This document shows positions 21,844 through 32,230 of a stretch of DNA of 64,000 bases, one piece after another; within the stretch, counting starts at the first letter, position 1, and each line of letters begins with the position of its first letter. The DNA lies in the NCBI RefSeq assembly GCF_042477335.2, contig NC_091255.1, forward strand, positions 30,234,501-30,298,500. Reading direction: 5' to 3'. The translations under genes and the position numbers were made by a program. The DNA comes from Ovis canadensis (lineage: Eukaryota > Chordata > Mammalia > Artiodactyla > Bovidae). Under the pieces are notes generated by a model. That model ran no database searches. It was not told the DNA's origin and worked only from the letters and a program-made list of their open reading frames with translations.

Positions 21844-22046
21844 GGGAGGCGAAACCCAGAAGAAGAAGAAAAAGGCTCGAGGGCGGAAGGGGAAAAAAAC
21901 TTTATTATCATTATTTTTTCCCTTATTTTCTATCTGGAGCAGAAGTGAAGAGCAGGCGACTGCGTCAGCGCGGAGAGAGCCGGGCGCGACCCCAACCCGC
22001 TGCGCGCGGAGGCGCTGGGCCCCGGAGGCCCGAAGGGGCGCCCGGC

Positions 22047-23103
22047 ATGTGGGACCCCCAGGACTTTGAGCGCCACTGGCGGGCCGAGTTCCCTGGGGAG
22101 GAGGTGCCCGTTATGCAGCTGGACTCGGTGCTGGACATGGAACGCGAGCTGGAGCGCAGCAAACTCAAACTGAAGTGGCTGCAACAGGTGCTGGCCGAGG
22201 AGAAGTTCAAAGCCGTCTACCTGCAGGCGGTCCTGGAGAAGCGGGACTTCGGCTGCGGGCGCCCGGAGGGCAGACTCGGCGACTGCGGGGGGGCCTCCGC
22301 GGAGGAGCCGGCGCCGGCCCGACCGGAGCGGGAGCCGCCGCGGCGGCCGCAGCGCCAGGAGGAGGGCGCAGCGGGAGGCGGTGATGGAGACCCCCGGGGC
22401 CTCTGGCTCCCCGACCCGGCGGTGGCCGCCAAGACCGAGAGTCCCCCCTACGCGTGCCTGGACCTTCCCACGTGGCCCGGGCCGGCGGGGGCCGGGGGCG
22501 CGGTGCGCAGCCTGACCGCCGCCATCCACCAGCAGCTCCTGCAGCCTCGCCTCCTCTTCAGGCCCCGGGAGGACTGCGCGCCCCCCGGCCACCATGGCAC
22601 GGCTCCCAGCGCCGGGAGAGAGGAGCGGTCCGCCGGGCTCCGCGCGGGGCGGGGCTCGGAGGAGGGCGAGGCGGACGCCGCCTCGGGCGCGGACGATGGG
22701 GGCGACAGCAGTGACCACGATTTCGAGATGGTGGATCTGAACGAGAAATTCGCCCTCAGCCAGTTGCTTGTGGCCCCTTGCCGGCCCGGGACCTGCGATG
22801 AGGCCGAAAAGCCGGCGCGGGCATACGGTTCCCATCGCTGGATGCACCTGATCCTCGGGGGCCGGCGGCAGGTGCGCGGGAGTCGGGACCTGGAGCAACT
22901 GGAGGCAGAGGCCAAGGACGGGCGGGGCTCGCCCCCGGCGGCAGAGGAGCCCCTCCGGCGTCGGGCTCGCGAGCACCTCCCCCAGTGGCGGCGCAAGAGG
23001 TTCCTAGGGCTGCCCGAGCGGGACTCGCCCAGCCACAGCTCGCCCGAGAGGGGCAGTGACTGCAGCCGCAACAGCTCCGACCACGAGGACGGCTCTTTTG
23101 CAG
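22047..23103 (+). CDS. First coding exon of a BCR-family protein (oligomerisation domain)
   Basis: The exon encodes 352 residues plus the first base of codon 353. Residues 1-66 align without gaps to my memory of the BCR N-terminal oligomerisation coiled coil, about 45 percent identical. Conserved points include D3-P4, F7, W11, F15-P16, M23, L25, S27-V28, E34-L-E-R37 and Y58-L-Q60. In BCR this segment forms an antiparallel coiled coil that joins subunits into tetramers. Residues 70-205 are rich in Gly, Ala, Pro, Arg and Glu and look disordered. Residues 223-235 (DHDFEMVDLNEKF) resemble a BCR exon 1 segment; the end is Ser/Arg-rich. The ATG at 22047 is the first in frame (an upstream frame opening at 21828 starts with GTG), with G at -3. 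A CAG|GTAGGC donor follows, phase 1. Catalytic RhoGEF, C2 and RhoGAP exons would be downstream but were not found. It may be a BCR paralogue or a long 5' exon of ABR. Confidence 0.85.
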
Positions 23104-23112
23104 GTAGGCGCA
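23104..23112 (+). other. 5' splice site of the BCR-type exon
   Basis: Sequence gcag|gtaggcgc gives a plausible U2-type donor, and CpG density falls just after it. If read through, the frame continues 46 codons to a TGA at 23241-23243. Confidence 0.8.
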
Positions 23113-23998
23113 CCCCTGTGTGCATCCTCGCCTCTTGTATCCTGTATCTTGAATCCCCCACCCCTTCCTGGCACACCCAGATGGTCCTGTTTGGCCTCAG
23201 GCGCCTGAGCAGAAGGGAGATGAGATTTATGTGTTTACCTTGAAGGCACCTGTAGAACTTAAAAAAAAAAAAAAAAGATGGTGCAAAGTGGATTTCGGTT
23301 GGGCGAGTTTAAGGAAATAAACATTAGGACGATGACAGGGGATGAAAAGATTAAGCCCTCGACCACACTGTGGGAGGAATCTATCGCTTGGGACCTCAGC
23401 CTTTCTACTTCATTGCAGCATCACCGCCACCCCCACGTCCAACTCATCCTCGCAGGTCGGCTAGGTTCCCCGGCGCCACAACTGAGGATATCCTTCCCTG
23501 CACAGACTCCAGCGGTTCCCATTTCCCCAGATTCCTCGATATGGAAGTCTCAAACTTCCACTTAATATTCTGAACGGCTCTCGAATCTTCTCCAGCCTAT
23601 AGCTTGTGTTCTGGCCAAAATGAAGGAAGCTCTCAGGGTGGGAGAGGTCCATTACCCTCACCACCCCCTTCCTTTGCTGACGTCCTCTTCCTAGAAGGCA
23701 GCGTCTGGTCTGTCAGCTTCCTAGGAGCCTGAGTGGGAAGGGGAGGGCTTAGAATCATAGAGTTTTTGAGCTGGCGGAATGGCCAGAGATCATGCCTATA
23801 GCCGGGCCTTCATTTGATACAGGAGGAAACCTAAGCTCAGAAAGATTAAGTGCTTGTTGGAGCCAGCTGGGACCTCCCCTGGGGCCTCTTGTCATTTTCT
23901 TGTTTCTCTTCATATCTGCCCTCTCTTCTGAGGACAGGACCTGGGCTTAGCCATCTTGTGGTGGAATCCCTTTTCAGTGGTCATCATGGTGCCTTGCA
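23113..23998. other. Start of presumed intron 1
   Basis: A 16-base A-run lies near 23262. Near 23750-23850 there is an ancient-repeat-like 'gagatcatgcc' and 'aggaggaaacctaagctcag' stretch. No exon recognised. Confidence 0.45.
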
Positions 23999-24195
23999 TA
24001 TCAGTTCAGTTCAGTGGCTCGTGTCTCTTTGCGACTCCATGAATCACCGCACACCAGGCCTCCCTGTCCATCACCAACTCCCGGAGTTTACCCAAACTCA
24101 TGTCCATTGAGTCGGTGATGCCATCCAGCCATCTCATCTTCTGTTGTCCCCTTCTCCTCCTGCCCCCAATCCCTCCCAGCATCAGGGTCTTTTAC
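23999..24195 (-). mobile_element. BovB LINE 3' end, short
   Basis: Only the last ~200 bases of BovB, antisense. It appears to split a MIR/L2-like sequence ('caatacctatttattgaat' follows). Confidence 0.85.
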
Positions 24196-25494
24196 TCAAT
24201 ACCTATTTATTGAATAAATGGATGATTGCATTGAATTGAATGCAGTCTTCTGGCCACCCAGCTCCCCACAGGTCAGGAATGAGAAAGGGGCCCAAGAGGA
24301 AAAGACAGATAGGAATGTGGGCTGTCCTGTGACCAACCCTCTGTTGCCCCAGGGACTGTCAGAGTCTCCTCAGCCATAGGGAAAGCATAAACTGTCCTCT
24401 GGTTGGGTCAAGCCAGGAACTTAAGATGTTTTCCCTGTTCAGTGAAGGATTAAAAAAAAAAAAAGAAATCACTGATGCTGGGATTCTTCCAAAATCTCCA
24501 TTATTAGATCTTATCTGGGTGAGCTTGCGTTTGAATGAAAAACTGTCCACTTTGCTAAAAGCACATTTGGAAGGGCCATCAAGTCATCCGTTGTGATCAA
24601 TTACGCTTATTCATTAGCAGAGATTGGCTGCTTCTCCCATAGGCAATGCTTTTGCTGCCCATGCTAGTAACATTTTTATGTGCCCCCTTTAACTTAGAGT
24701 CTGAAGATTTCATTCTAGTACCAAATTCCAAATGCCCTCCATAGAGACTACCCAAGGGGCCCCGGGCCGCTTTAGAGCTGGCTGCAATCCCATCTCGCCC
24801 CGGACCCACATCAGTCACTCTGCCAGGTGTGCCTGATGAACTGCTTTTCCCCCAGGTAGTGGTTTGATTTCTGTGCTCTCCTCTGTCCTTAAGGGCACTC
24901 TAGCACATAGAGCACCTTGATTCAGATTGGGAACTAATTCCCTCTGCCCTAACAATTTACAAGAGGTGGTCTCTCTGGGTGGACCAATGATAAAAAAAAA
25001 AAATTTCCCTTCCTCTGAACTGAGGACTCCAGCCAGGGCACATGTCTGGCACTCGTGGCATTGGCCTATGGTGCCTGGGCTGGTTTTCAGGCTCCATTCC
25101 AGGACCCTTCTGCAGGGCAGGCTTGTGTAGGGAGCCCTTGGAAAGCTGCGTGTGGGGCCCCTGCCTCCTGTCTCCCAAACCTCCTCAGTGAGGAGGCGAA
25201 TAGAGGTGGACATGCATATTCATACAGGCATGCAGCACATCCATGCACGCCTATAACAGGTATACACACGTGCACGTGGTCATATGCGAGTGTCACGTGC
25301 ACAGAGTCTAGGCAGAAGAGCCTTCAGACATACAGAGGGTGCTGGAGTGGAGAGGTTAGAGGACAGGCTTTTCCAGCTGTGGGTGACAGCCAGCCCACTG
25401 GAATCAGCGTGATGGGGAGAGAAAGCGTCATAGGCCTTCTCTGGCTGCCTGCCCTTGGCCTTCCCTGCTTCACTTCTCTCCATAGCTCTTGCCA
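24196..25494. other. Unassigned presumed intronic sequence
   Basis: No exon or named repeat recognised. Several short A-runs are present. ORFs at 25055-25606 overlap on both strands without homology I recognise. Confidence 0.4.
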
Positions 25495-25668
25495 AATTAC
25501 CACCTCAGAGGCTACAATTTTGCACGTGGATCTTATTCATTCTCTCTCTCGTGTAAAATGCAAGCTCCAAAGGGCAAGGATTTTTATCTTTAATCCACTG
25601 ACATAGCCCCAAAGCCTAAGAGTGTCTAGCACATACTAGGTGCTCCATAAATATTTGTTGAGTGATAG
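25495..25668 (+). mobile_element. L2 LINE 3' end fragment
   Basis: Ends in the L2-like 'gtgctccataaatatttgtt' followed by a T-run; strongly diverged. Confidence 0.6.
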
Positions 25669-26552
25669 TTTTTTTTTTTAATGGGATGGAATAGAATGGA
25701 AAATCAGAGTGCATTGCGCACAGTAATGGTGAGTAGTAGTCTGCTTTAAAACTTTGTTTGGTTCTGTATACTTGTGAATGTATACTGGGTGCTGATGTAG
25801 AATGTATTTCATGCTAAGGGCTGGGTCTAAAGATTTGAAAATGCTGATAAAGACCATGGGCTCTGAAGCTAGACTGCTTGTATGACCTTAGGAGAAGTTG
25901 TTTGAATTTTCTGTGTTTGGTTTTCTCTTCAGTTAAATGGGGCTAATAAACACAGATGACATCATACCGTTGCTATGAAGAATAAATGGGATATCATTTC
26001 TAGAGGGCTTTGAACAGGGCTTGGCAATCATAAGTACCCATAGTATTAACAAACTACAACTAAGTACAGCTCTGGGTCATTTTCTTTGAGTCAGTGCTTC
26101 AGAGCTCTCCACTCGCAGATCATTCTGGATCACAGGTGGTTTGTGTTTTTGTGTTTTTTTTCCTAGCCAGGCTCTGACTCTTTCTAGAACCTTCCAGAAA
26201 CAGGGCAGGATCCAGGGCAGGGTGGTGATCTTGGCTTATGAGGCTCTCTGGCTGGATTGGCCCTTAAGCTCCTCCCTCTCCACCAGGAATCATGCCCATT
26301 GTCACTATTCAGAGAGCCTCACCCCATCGGGTTTTATTGCACAATTCAGGCTTTGCCTTCCTCTCAGAGTTTCAAGGAGAGAGAGCACATGAGACCGCAC
26401 ATAAAAAGGCCCAAAGGCAGAAGAAGTGCCTTCCTCCTTAGAAAAGGGTCGTTTTCTCTTAGCTGAGGGGCAGACCCTCATACCAAGACACATTTGAGTT
26501 TGTTCTACGCATAATAGACAAATTAGGGTTTGAGTTAGAATTCCAGTTCTTC
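25669..26552. other. Unassigned sequence with a MIR fragment
   Basis: A MIR-like stretch on the + strand at about 25850-26050 includes 'catgggctctgaagctagac' and 'gggcttggcaatcataagta'. The remainder is unassigned. Confidence 0.5.
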
Positions 26553-26657
26553 TTTCTTTCTTTTTTAAAAGTGTTTATTTATTTGGCTGCCACAGGTCTT
26601 ACTTGCAGTGCATGGCAAAGTGGATTCTTACCCCCTGGACCATCAGGGAAATCCCTA
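26553..26657 (-). mobile_element. CHR-type SINE, short
   Basis: Antisense; bounded by an A/T tail 'tttatttatttggctgcc' and the head complement 'catcagggaaatccc'. Confidence 0.8.
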
Positions 26658-26924
26658 GAATCCCAGTTCTTTTAGTATCTTCCAGTTAGCATCTTATTGC
26701 CCTGTTGGTACTGAGGCCGACGGCATGAATGAAGGTAGTGATGCGAATGGGGTGGGGGTGGGGGCTGCAGAGCTAGAATCAGCCGTGTTGGGTCACATGT
26801 GCTATGAAGACAGACCCATGTGTGTGCCCAGGCTCAGCCCCGAAGCAGGTGTGAGGCTGTGAATGAGCTGCTGGCCTTTCTACATCTCAGTCTCTATTAA
26901 CAGAAATAACAAGAATAGCTAACG

Positions 26925-27205
26925 CCTCCTGAGGGCTTCCTTTGTGCCTGTTCCTGTTCTAAGCATTTTACACGTGTTAACTCATGTATACCACACACCA
27001 GTTTCATAAGACAGGCCCTATTACTGTTTCCATTTTATGTATGAGAAGCATGAGGCTCAGAGGGCTTAAGTAAATCTGCCCAAGGTTACCCAGCTTGGGT
27101 ACCTTGGTAACCCACAAGGTTACCCTAAGTGGCACTTAGGATTTGAATGCACGCAGTCTGACTTGCAAGTCTGTGCCTTTAAACACCAAGCTATACTGCT
27201 TCCAA
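26925..27205 (-). mobile_element. MIR SINE with a small internal duplication
   Basis: Reverse-complement MIR ('taagcattttacacgtgtta', then 'catgaggctcagagggctta'). The 11-mer caaggttaccc is present twice, at 27081-27091 and 27115-27125, giving a 34-base extra segment. Confidence 0.75.
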
Positions 27206-28056
27206 TGACAGCACTTACATCTCAGGGTAGTTATGAAAATGACATACAGTAAAATACTTGAAGAGTTATCTTTATTCACACACTGACCTTTAAATGCATA
27301 TGTGTGTATATATGTGTGCTCATTATTATTGTTTTGTCACTGAAGTCCCCAACAGATCCCAGTTCATCTGCTGAGGTTAACTATGAGGGCTGCCGCTTGC
27401 CCATGGGACTCCTTATGGACTTGGCCTCACAGGTGAGCAGTCTGCCTGCTGGATTTTAGGTCTCCCCGCCTCAGCTGGGAGCTCTTGGGCTGCCAACAAC
27501 TGCCCAGCCACGTGTGGAGGCCCTGATATTTTTCACTTTCATGTTGGCATGCTTCTGTATCATCCCTGCTATCTGTCGCCCTGGGTGACATGTCCTTCTT
27601 CAAAGTTTATGTGTCCCTTCTGTAGACTATGGCATCCCCTCTGCCACACGTGGACCAAAGTGCCCTCTCCCAGCAAAAGCCCATGTCAGGCATCCTTTTG
27701 ACTGGCAGCACCATTCATCTGGTATTCTGATTGTCGTTCAGATGACAAAGTAAATATCATTAATATTTTAAATTGGTAGCCTTTTTTTTTTTTGCTTGCA
27801 TTAAACTTGGCTTAGTGGAGATCAAGCAGTCTTATTTTTGCTGGCCCTCAAAAATCCTTCGTTCATTCACTTATCCATTCCACTCGACAAGGATTTATCT
27901 GGGTTTTGCTTTGTACCAGGTCTGTGTTAAGGGTCAAGACTGCAAAAATCGGTGACCTACCCTCAAGGTTCTTGTTGGCCTTTTTGCTTCTAGGGTAGAA
28001 ACTTTATTGCTTCTTCTTTTTAGATAAAGGAACAACTTTCCAGCAGGTGTGAAGTG
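27206..28056. other. Unassigned presumed intronic sequence
   Basis: Contains a short 'tatgtgtgtatatatgtgtg' simple repeat near 27299 and a T-run near 27782. No exon recognised. Confidence 0.4.
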
Positions 28057-28140
28057 TGTGTGAAGTCGCTCAGTCATGTCCGACTCTTTGCGACCCCATG
28101 GACTGTAGCCTACCAGGCTCCTCTGTCCATGGGATTATCC
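28057..28140 (-). mobile_element. Truncated Bov-A/Bov-tA SINE
   Basis: Only the terminal ~80 bases of the Bov-A part, antisense; the tRNA-like half is missing. Confidence 0.85.
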
Positions 28141-28470
28141 TGAAATGAGTGACTAAGTAAGGCCTGTCATTTAGAACCTCAGTGACATGCAAGGGCCTCA
28201 AATAAGAAAGGATCTTAGATTTGGTCTGAGAGTCTTCCTGCGCCTCCCCAGGCAGATGAGGATCCTCGAGCCCTAAAAGTAATAATCTCAGGGTCACACG
28301 GTCATGACCCTCAAGCAGGGTCTAGGAGCCAGATCGGGGCTCTTTCCATTGTAGCCGATGGTCTTTTCTTTTTTGGAATTTTAAGCCAAGAATGCTTAAG
28401 ATGTGAGTCCTGTCAAAATCATAGTAACAGGCGCAGCAGACTCTCATTTAACCTCATTTAGTGGGTGGAA

Positions 28471-28749
28471 CGGAGAAGGCAATGGCACCCCACTCCAGTA
28501 CTCTTGCCTGGAAAATCCCATGGACGGAGGAGCCTGGAAGGCTGCAGTCCATGGGGTCACTGAGGGTCGGACACAACTGAGCAACTTCACTTTCCCTTTT
28601 CACTTTCATGCATTGGAGAAGGAAATGGCAACCCACTCTAGTGTTCTTGCCTGGAGAATCCCAGGGACGGGAGAGCCTGGTGGGCTGCCGTCTATGGGGT
28701 CGCACAGAGTGGGACACAACTGAAGTGACTTAGCAGCAGTAGCAGCAGC
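28471..28749 (+). mobile_element. Bov-A2 dimeric SINE with (AGC)n tail and target-site duplication
   Basis: Two Bov-A units in tandem (starting about 28472 and 28615), followed by an 'agcagcagtagcagcagc' tail typical of Bov-A2. A perfect 11-bp duplication, agtgggtggaa, lies at 28460-28470 and 28750-28760. Confidence 0.95.
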
Positions 28750-28760
28750 AGTGGGTGGAA

Positions 28761-29514
28761 GTTATTCTTCCCACTCTGTAGATGATATACGGAGGCTGGG
28801 AGAGGTGAAGACATTTACCCAACCTCAAACAGCTTGTGGTGGAGACAGCATGGAACTTGGGTCAGTCTTACAAAGCTGACACTTTCTAGCTTCCAATATG
28901 TAAGGCTTTCCTGGGCCTGCTGTAGATTTCCAGATTTCTCTACTTGGGAGGCCCTGGCATCAGATTCTGCCAGGCTACCAAGAGGGACTTGTTATTCTTA
29001 ATCTTCATGGGAAATATATTTCCTACTAGGTACTCATGTTACCTAGTTTATTTGTAACCTGATGGGTTATTTTCTCTCTTCCCGTTAGTGACTAATGAGA
29101 TTTTTGCTTCAGGAAGAATTCTTGTGTTCAGTGGCTGTGTCTGAATGTCTTAACTCAAAATTTTCAGCCTTGGATGTGATAAAGTAATTTTTCCCCCCTA
29201 TTCCCTGTTGTGGAGAGATATTAAAAAAACTGTTACAGATACAGGAGCTGGTAGCTGGCTACAGTTCATTTGTAACCGAAGTGACGTGGATGGCATCACT
29301 GTTTGCTTGGTTTTCTAATGCATGTTCCACCATCTTAGCACTGTCTACACTTCATGAACACCAGCCAACCAGGCAGATGTGGGTGAGCTTGTTAACAATG
29401 TCTTCCTCCTCTACAAGTAGTAAATGCCCTCAAGCCTGAAAACTTTTCCATTCCTCTGATCTGTTTTTCTTCTGATGAAGAGTCTGTTCACAAAGCAGTT
29501 GGCTCTGTATTTAA
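28761..29514. other. Unassigned presumed intronic sequence
   Basis: No exon or named repeat recognised. Confidence 0.4.
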
Positions 29515-29530
29515 CTCTGGATCTTTGTGT

Positions 29531-29702
29531 ATGTGTGTGTGTTGTTGTTTTTAATTAATTTATTTGGCTGAGTTGGTTCTTAATTGTAGCATGCAAGATC
29601 TTTTAGTTGCAGCATGTGGGATCTAGTATCCCTCTCAGGGATCGAACCCAGGGCCCCTGCACTAGGTGCTCAGAATCTTAACCACTGGACCACCAGGGAA
29701 GT
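29531..29702 (-). mobile_element. CHR-type SINE with 16-bp target-site duplication
   Basis: Antisense copy. The perfect duplication ctctggatctttgtgt lies at 29515-29530 and 29703-29718. Confidence 0.95.
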
Positions 29703-29744
29703 CTCTGGATCTTTGTGTTTTGAAGTCAGGATCGTCATACCTTT

Positions 29745-29995
29745 TCCTGGCTTTGAAAGAATGGTACAAACACTTACCACATCTGAAGAATGGGCTGGAT
29801 GTTGCCTAGCTTGCAGGGTTGTATGGTTTCCCTTGGACAAGTTACTGACTCTCTCTAAGCCCCAATTCCTTGTCTGCCAAGTGGGGGTAATAATGATGAG
29901 ACTATATGATACTCTTGTCATGAAGCTACAGTCAGATAATGTGTGTAGAGTCCGTAAGCACACAACAGGGCACATACGTGTTTAATAAATCTTAG
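29745..29995 (+). mobile_element. MIR SINE fragment
   Basis: Contains 'ggacaagttactgactctct' and a 'gggggtaataatgatgagac' core, as in MIR, then a decayed end. Confidence 0.65.
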
Positions 29996-31165
29996 ATGGT
30001 GTAACTGTTACTGTCTTAGGTCCAGGAATTTTCAGTCGGCTGACCCAGGCCACAGCTCACACTTATATTTCTTCATGGAACGAAATTCCCCAAGCCTCTT
30101 CATCTGCTTCTTTCTCTCCTCTCTTACCTCGCTCCAGGTCCAGTGATGTTTTGCTCCTTCAGAGGGAGCAAATCTGTGGTCCCTAATCCTTCCCCAGTCA
30201 CGCCCTGTCTCCACTGCAAATCCGTCATCTGTCTCCTCCTTACTTCCTGTTCTCTACCCTCTTGGCTTCAGCCTGCGCTCATTCTTGTCAGTGTCTTTTC
30301 CAATGCTTTTTCTGGCATTTGAGATGCCCTCCCTCCTTCTCTTCCCCAGTTGTGAGTCCTTCCTTTAAGGCCTGGCCTTTTCTGTGGAAACTTGTATTAG
30401 TTAAGATATGGGTTTGCTGCATTCAACAAACCCCCCAAAAAGCAAGATAGAGGTTTATTTATCTCTCATATAAAGGAATTCTAGAGACAGACAGTCCGGG
30501 GGAGAATGGCGAGCCTATAATTGTCAGGAATCTATGTTTCTTTTTGCTTTTCTGTTTCAAGTTTCCTCATGGTCCAAAATAGCTACTGGACATCCAGCCA
30601 TCACATTCTTGTTTCAGGCATGAATTAGAAGAAAGGAAGAAAGGACATAAGAATGAGTAGCAGCTGTTGGTCTGCCTTTTAAGGCACTTTCCTAGAAGCT
30701 TCTCTCGACAGTTTTTGTTTAGATTTTACTAGCCATCTCTAGCTACAAGGGAGGCTGGGAAATGTAGTATTTTATCTGGGCATATGGCCACCTCAAATAA
30801 AATAGGGTCTCTGTTGCAAGGAAAAATGGAAGAATTGATATTGAGTAGGCAACTAGCAGCTTCTGGCACAAGCCTTTTCCAAGTACTCCAACCCATCTTG
30901 TGGTTCTTAGAGTGAGCCCCATACTTACACAATTGTTTTATTATTGTGCCATCTATTGATTCATTGACCCAGTGAACAAATAACAACTGAACCACTGCTC
31001 TGTGCAAGGCACGATGCCTTTTATATGTTTACTGTGAAGTGTTGCTCTCAAACTAAGAGGTTAGCTGGCTCCTCGAAAGCAGGGATCATGGCTTATCCTT
31101 CTTTTTCTCCCTCACAACAGTATCTATCTTTCACAAGGCTGGGTGCACAGCAGGTACTTGATGAG
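29996..31165. other. Unassigned presumed intronic sequence
   Basis: Probable ancient repeat material at about 30390-30680 ('gtattagttaagatatggg' and following), which I cannot name. No exon recognised. Confidence 0.35.
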
Positions 31166-31302
31166 CTGTTGTTTAGTCGCTAAGTCATGTCCAACTCTTT
31201 GCCACCCCATGAACTGTAGCCCGCCAGTCTCCTCTGTCCATGGGATTTCCCAGGCAAGAATACTGGAGTGGGTTGCCATTTCTTTCTCCAGGGGATCTTC
31301 CC
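31166..31302 (-). mobile_element. Truncated Bov-tA SINE
   Basis: Antisense; lacks most of the tRNA-like head. Confidence 0.88.
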
Positions 31303-31884
31303 TTGATAAGTAGCCGGTTGATTTTCTAAGAGTCACAAAGGAGAAGCTCAGTGGAGACTTAAATTCCAGCGTGGTACTGTGCCCGATGATTCTGGTTATG
31401 TAAGATTTGTTTGGGGTTCAGTCTGGTTTTGAGGAACCATAGCAAGAGTGGGACCTGGGTCACCTCTCAACATCAAGGCTGGGTGTTGTGGCCACACAAA
31501 CTTGACCAGGTGTTGCGGTGGAGTTGGCTATTTAGGAAACGATTCTGTTTGGATTCTAAACTAGAATTATAAGCAGAAATGTCTGTGCCTGATTGACTTT
31601 CTTTACCACGGCTCTGTCTGTGTAGCTGTTTTTCCATTGCGTGAATTGCTCCTGTTATTTCTGCACTGCAGAGCTGCAGAGTAAATCTGCAGTCTTTCTG
31701 CAGTGAGCAGAGCTTTGGTTCGTGTTCCTGTCTTCCCGTTTGATCCCTGCTCTTGTCTGCCTGAGATAAGACTGTCTGAAGGGAGGTTGCCTAGAGCTTA
31801 TGTCACGTCTTGCGGCTGCTGCGAAAATGATTGTTTTAAAATCTTTATTGGCACTTAGGAAGAAAGAAACTAGAAGATATTTTG
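31303..31884. other. Unassigned presumed intronic sequence
   Basis: No gene or named repeat recognised. Confidence 0.4.
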
Positions 31885-32075
31885 CTTCTACTACCTGCAA
31901 GGCACTGTGTTAGATGCTTAACCTATGTGATCACATTTAATATTCAGAACAGTCTACTCTTCTTTTCTTACTATAAAAGAGGCAATACTATTCTCTGTTT
32001 TGCAGTTGAGGAAACAGACCTGTTAACCAACAAGCCCAAGTTTGCTTAGGGCTAAGTGGTGGGATTGTTTACTCT
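31885..32075 (-). mobile_element. MIR SINE fragment
   Basis: Reverse MIR with 'caaggcactgtgttagatgc' and 'ttttgcagttgaggaaacag'. Confidence 0.7.
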
Positions 32076-32089
32076 CCCATCCGAATAAT

Positions 32090-32230
32090 TAACTAATTAA
32101 TTACTTTTATTGAGAGATAATTCATATGCCATAAAATTCACCTGTTTAAAGTGGACAGTCATGTTTTGTACAATATTCACCAGGTTGTGTAATCGTCACT
32201 CTATAATTCTAGACCATTTCCACCAGTCAA
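32090..32230 (-). mobile_element. Old L1 3' remnant
   Basis: 'tattgagagataattcatat' followed by 'ccataaaattcacctgttta' matches an old antisense L1 3' region. Confidence 0.6.

Larger units (their letters stand above)
21270..23110 (+). promoter_or_regulatory. CpG island covering promoter, 5' UTR and first exon
   Basis: About 1.8 kb with a sharp rise in G+C and very frequent CpG dinucleotides compared with the AT-rich flanks. No TATA box at a convincing position is visible. GC-box-like tracts ('ccgcccccgccgcgg', about 21690) and a full CRE fit a dispersed-start housekeeping-type promoter. Transcription start sites cannot be placed from sequence alone; they should lie upstream of 22047. Confidence 0.9.

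Noticed and set aside
21430-21948. Frames of 172, 105 and 113 codons in the CpG island upstream of 22047
   Set aside because: Few stop codons occur in very GC-rich DNA. Compositions are pure Ala/Arg/Pro/Gly and no homology was recognised; this is promoter and 5' UTR.
21828-22046. N-terminal extension of the BCR-type frame
   Set aside because: The extension opens with GTG, has no ATG before 22047, and the BCR alignment begins exactly at the ATG at 22047.
21930-22976. Antisense 348-codon frame over the CpG island exon
   Set aside because: Long antisense frames are expected opposite GC-rich coding DNA. Only the + strand frame shows BCR homology and ends at a splice donor.
22047-23103. Assigning the symbol BCR or ABR outright
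   Set aside because: Similarity is clear only in the coiled coil and one short segment, and no downstream exon is present to decide between paralogues.
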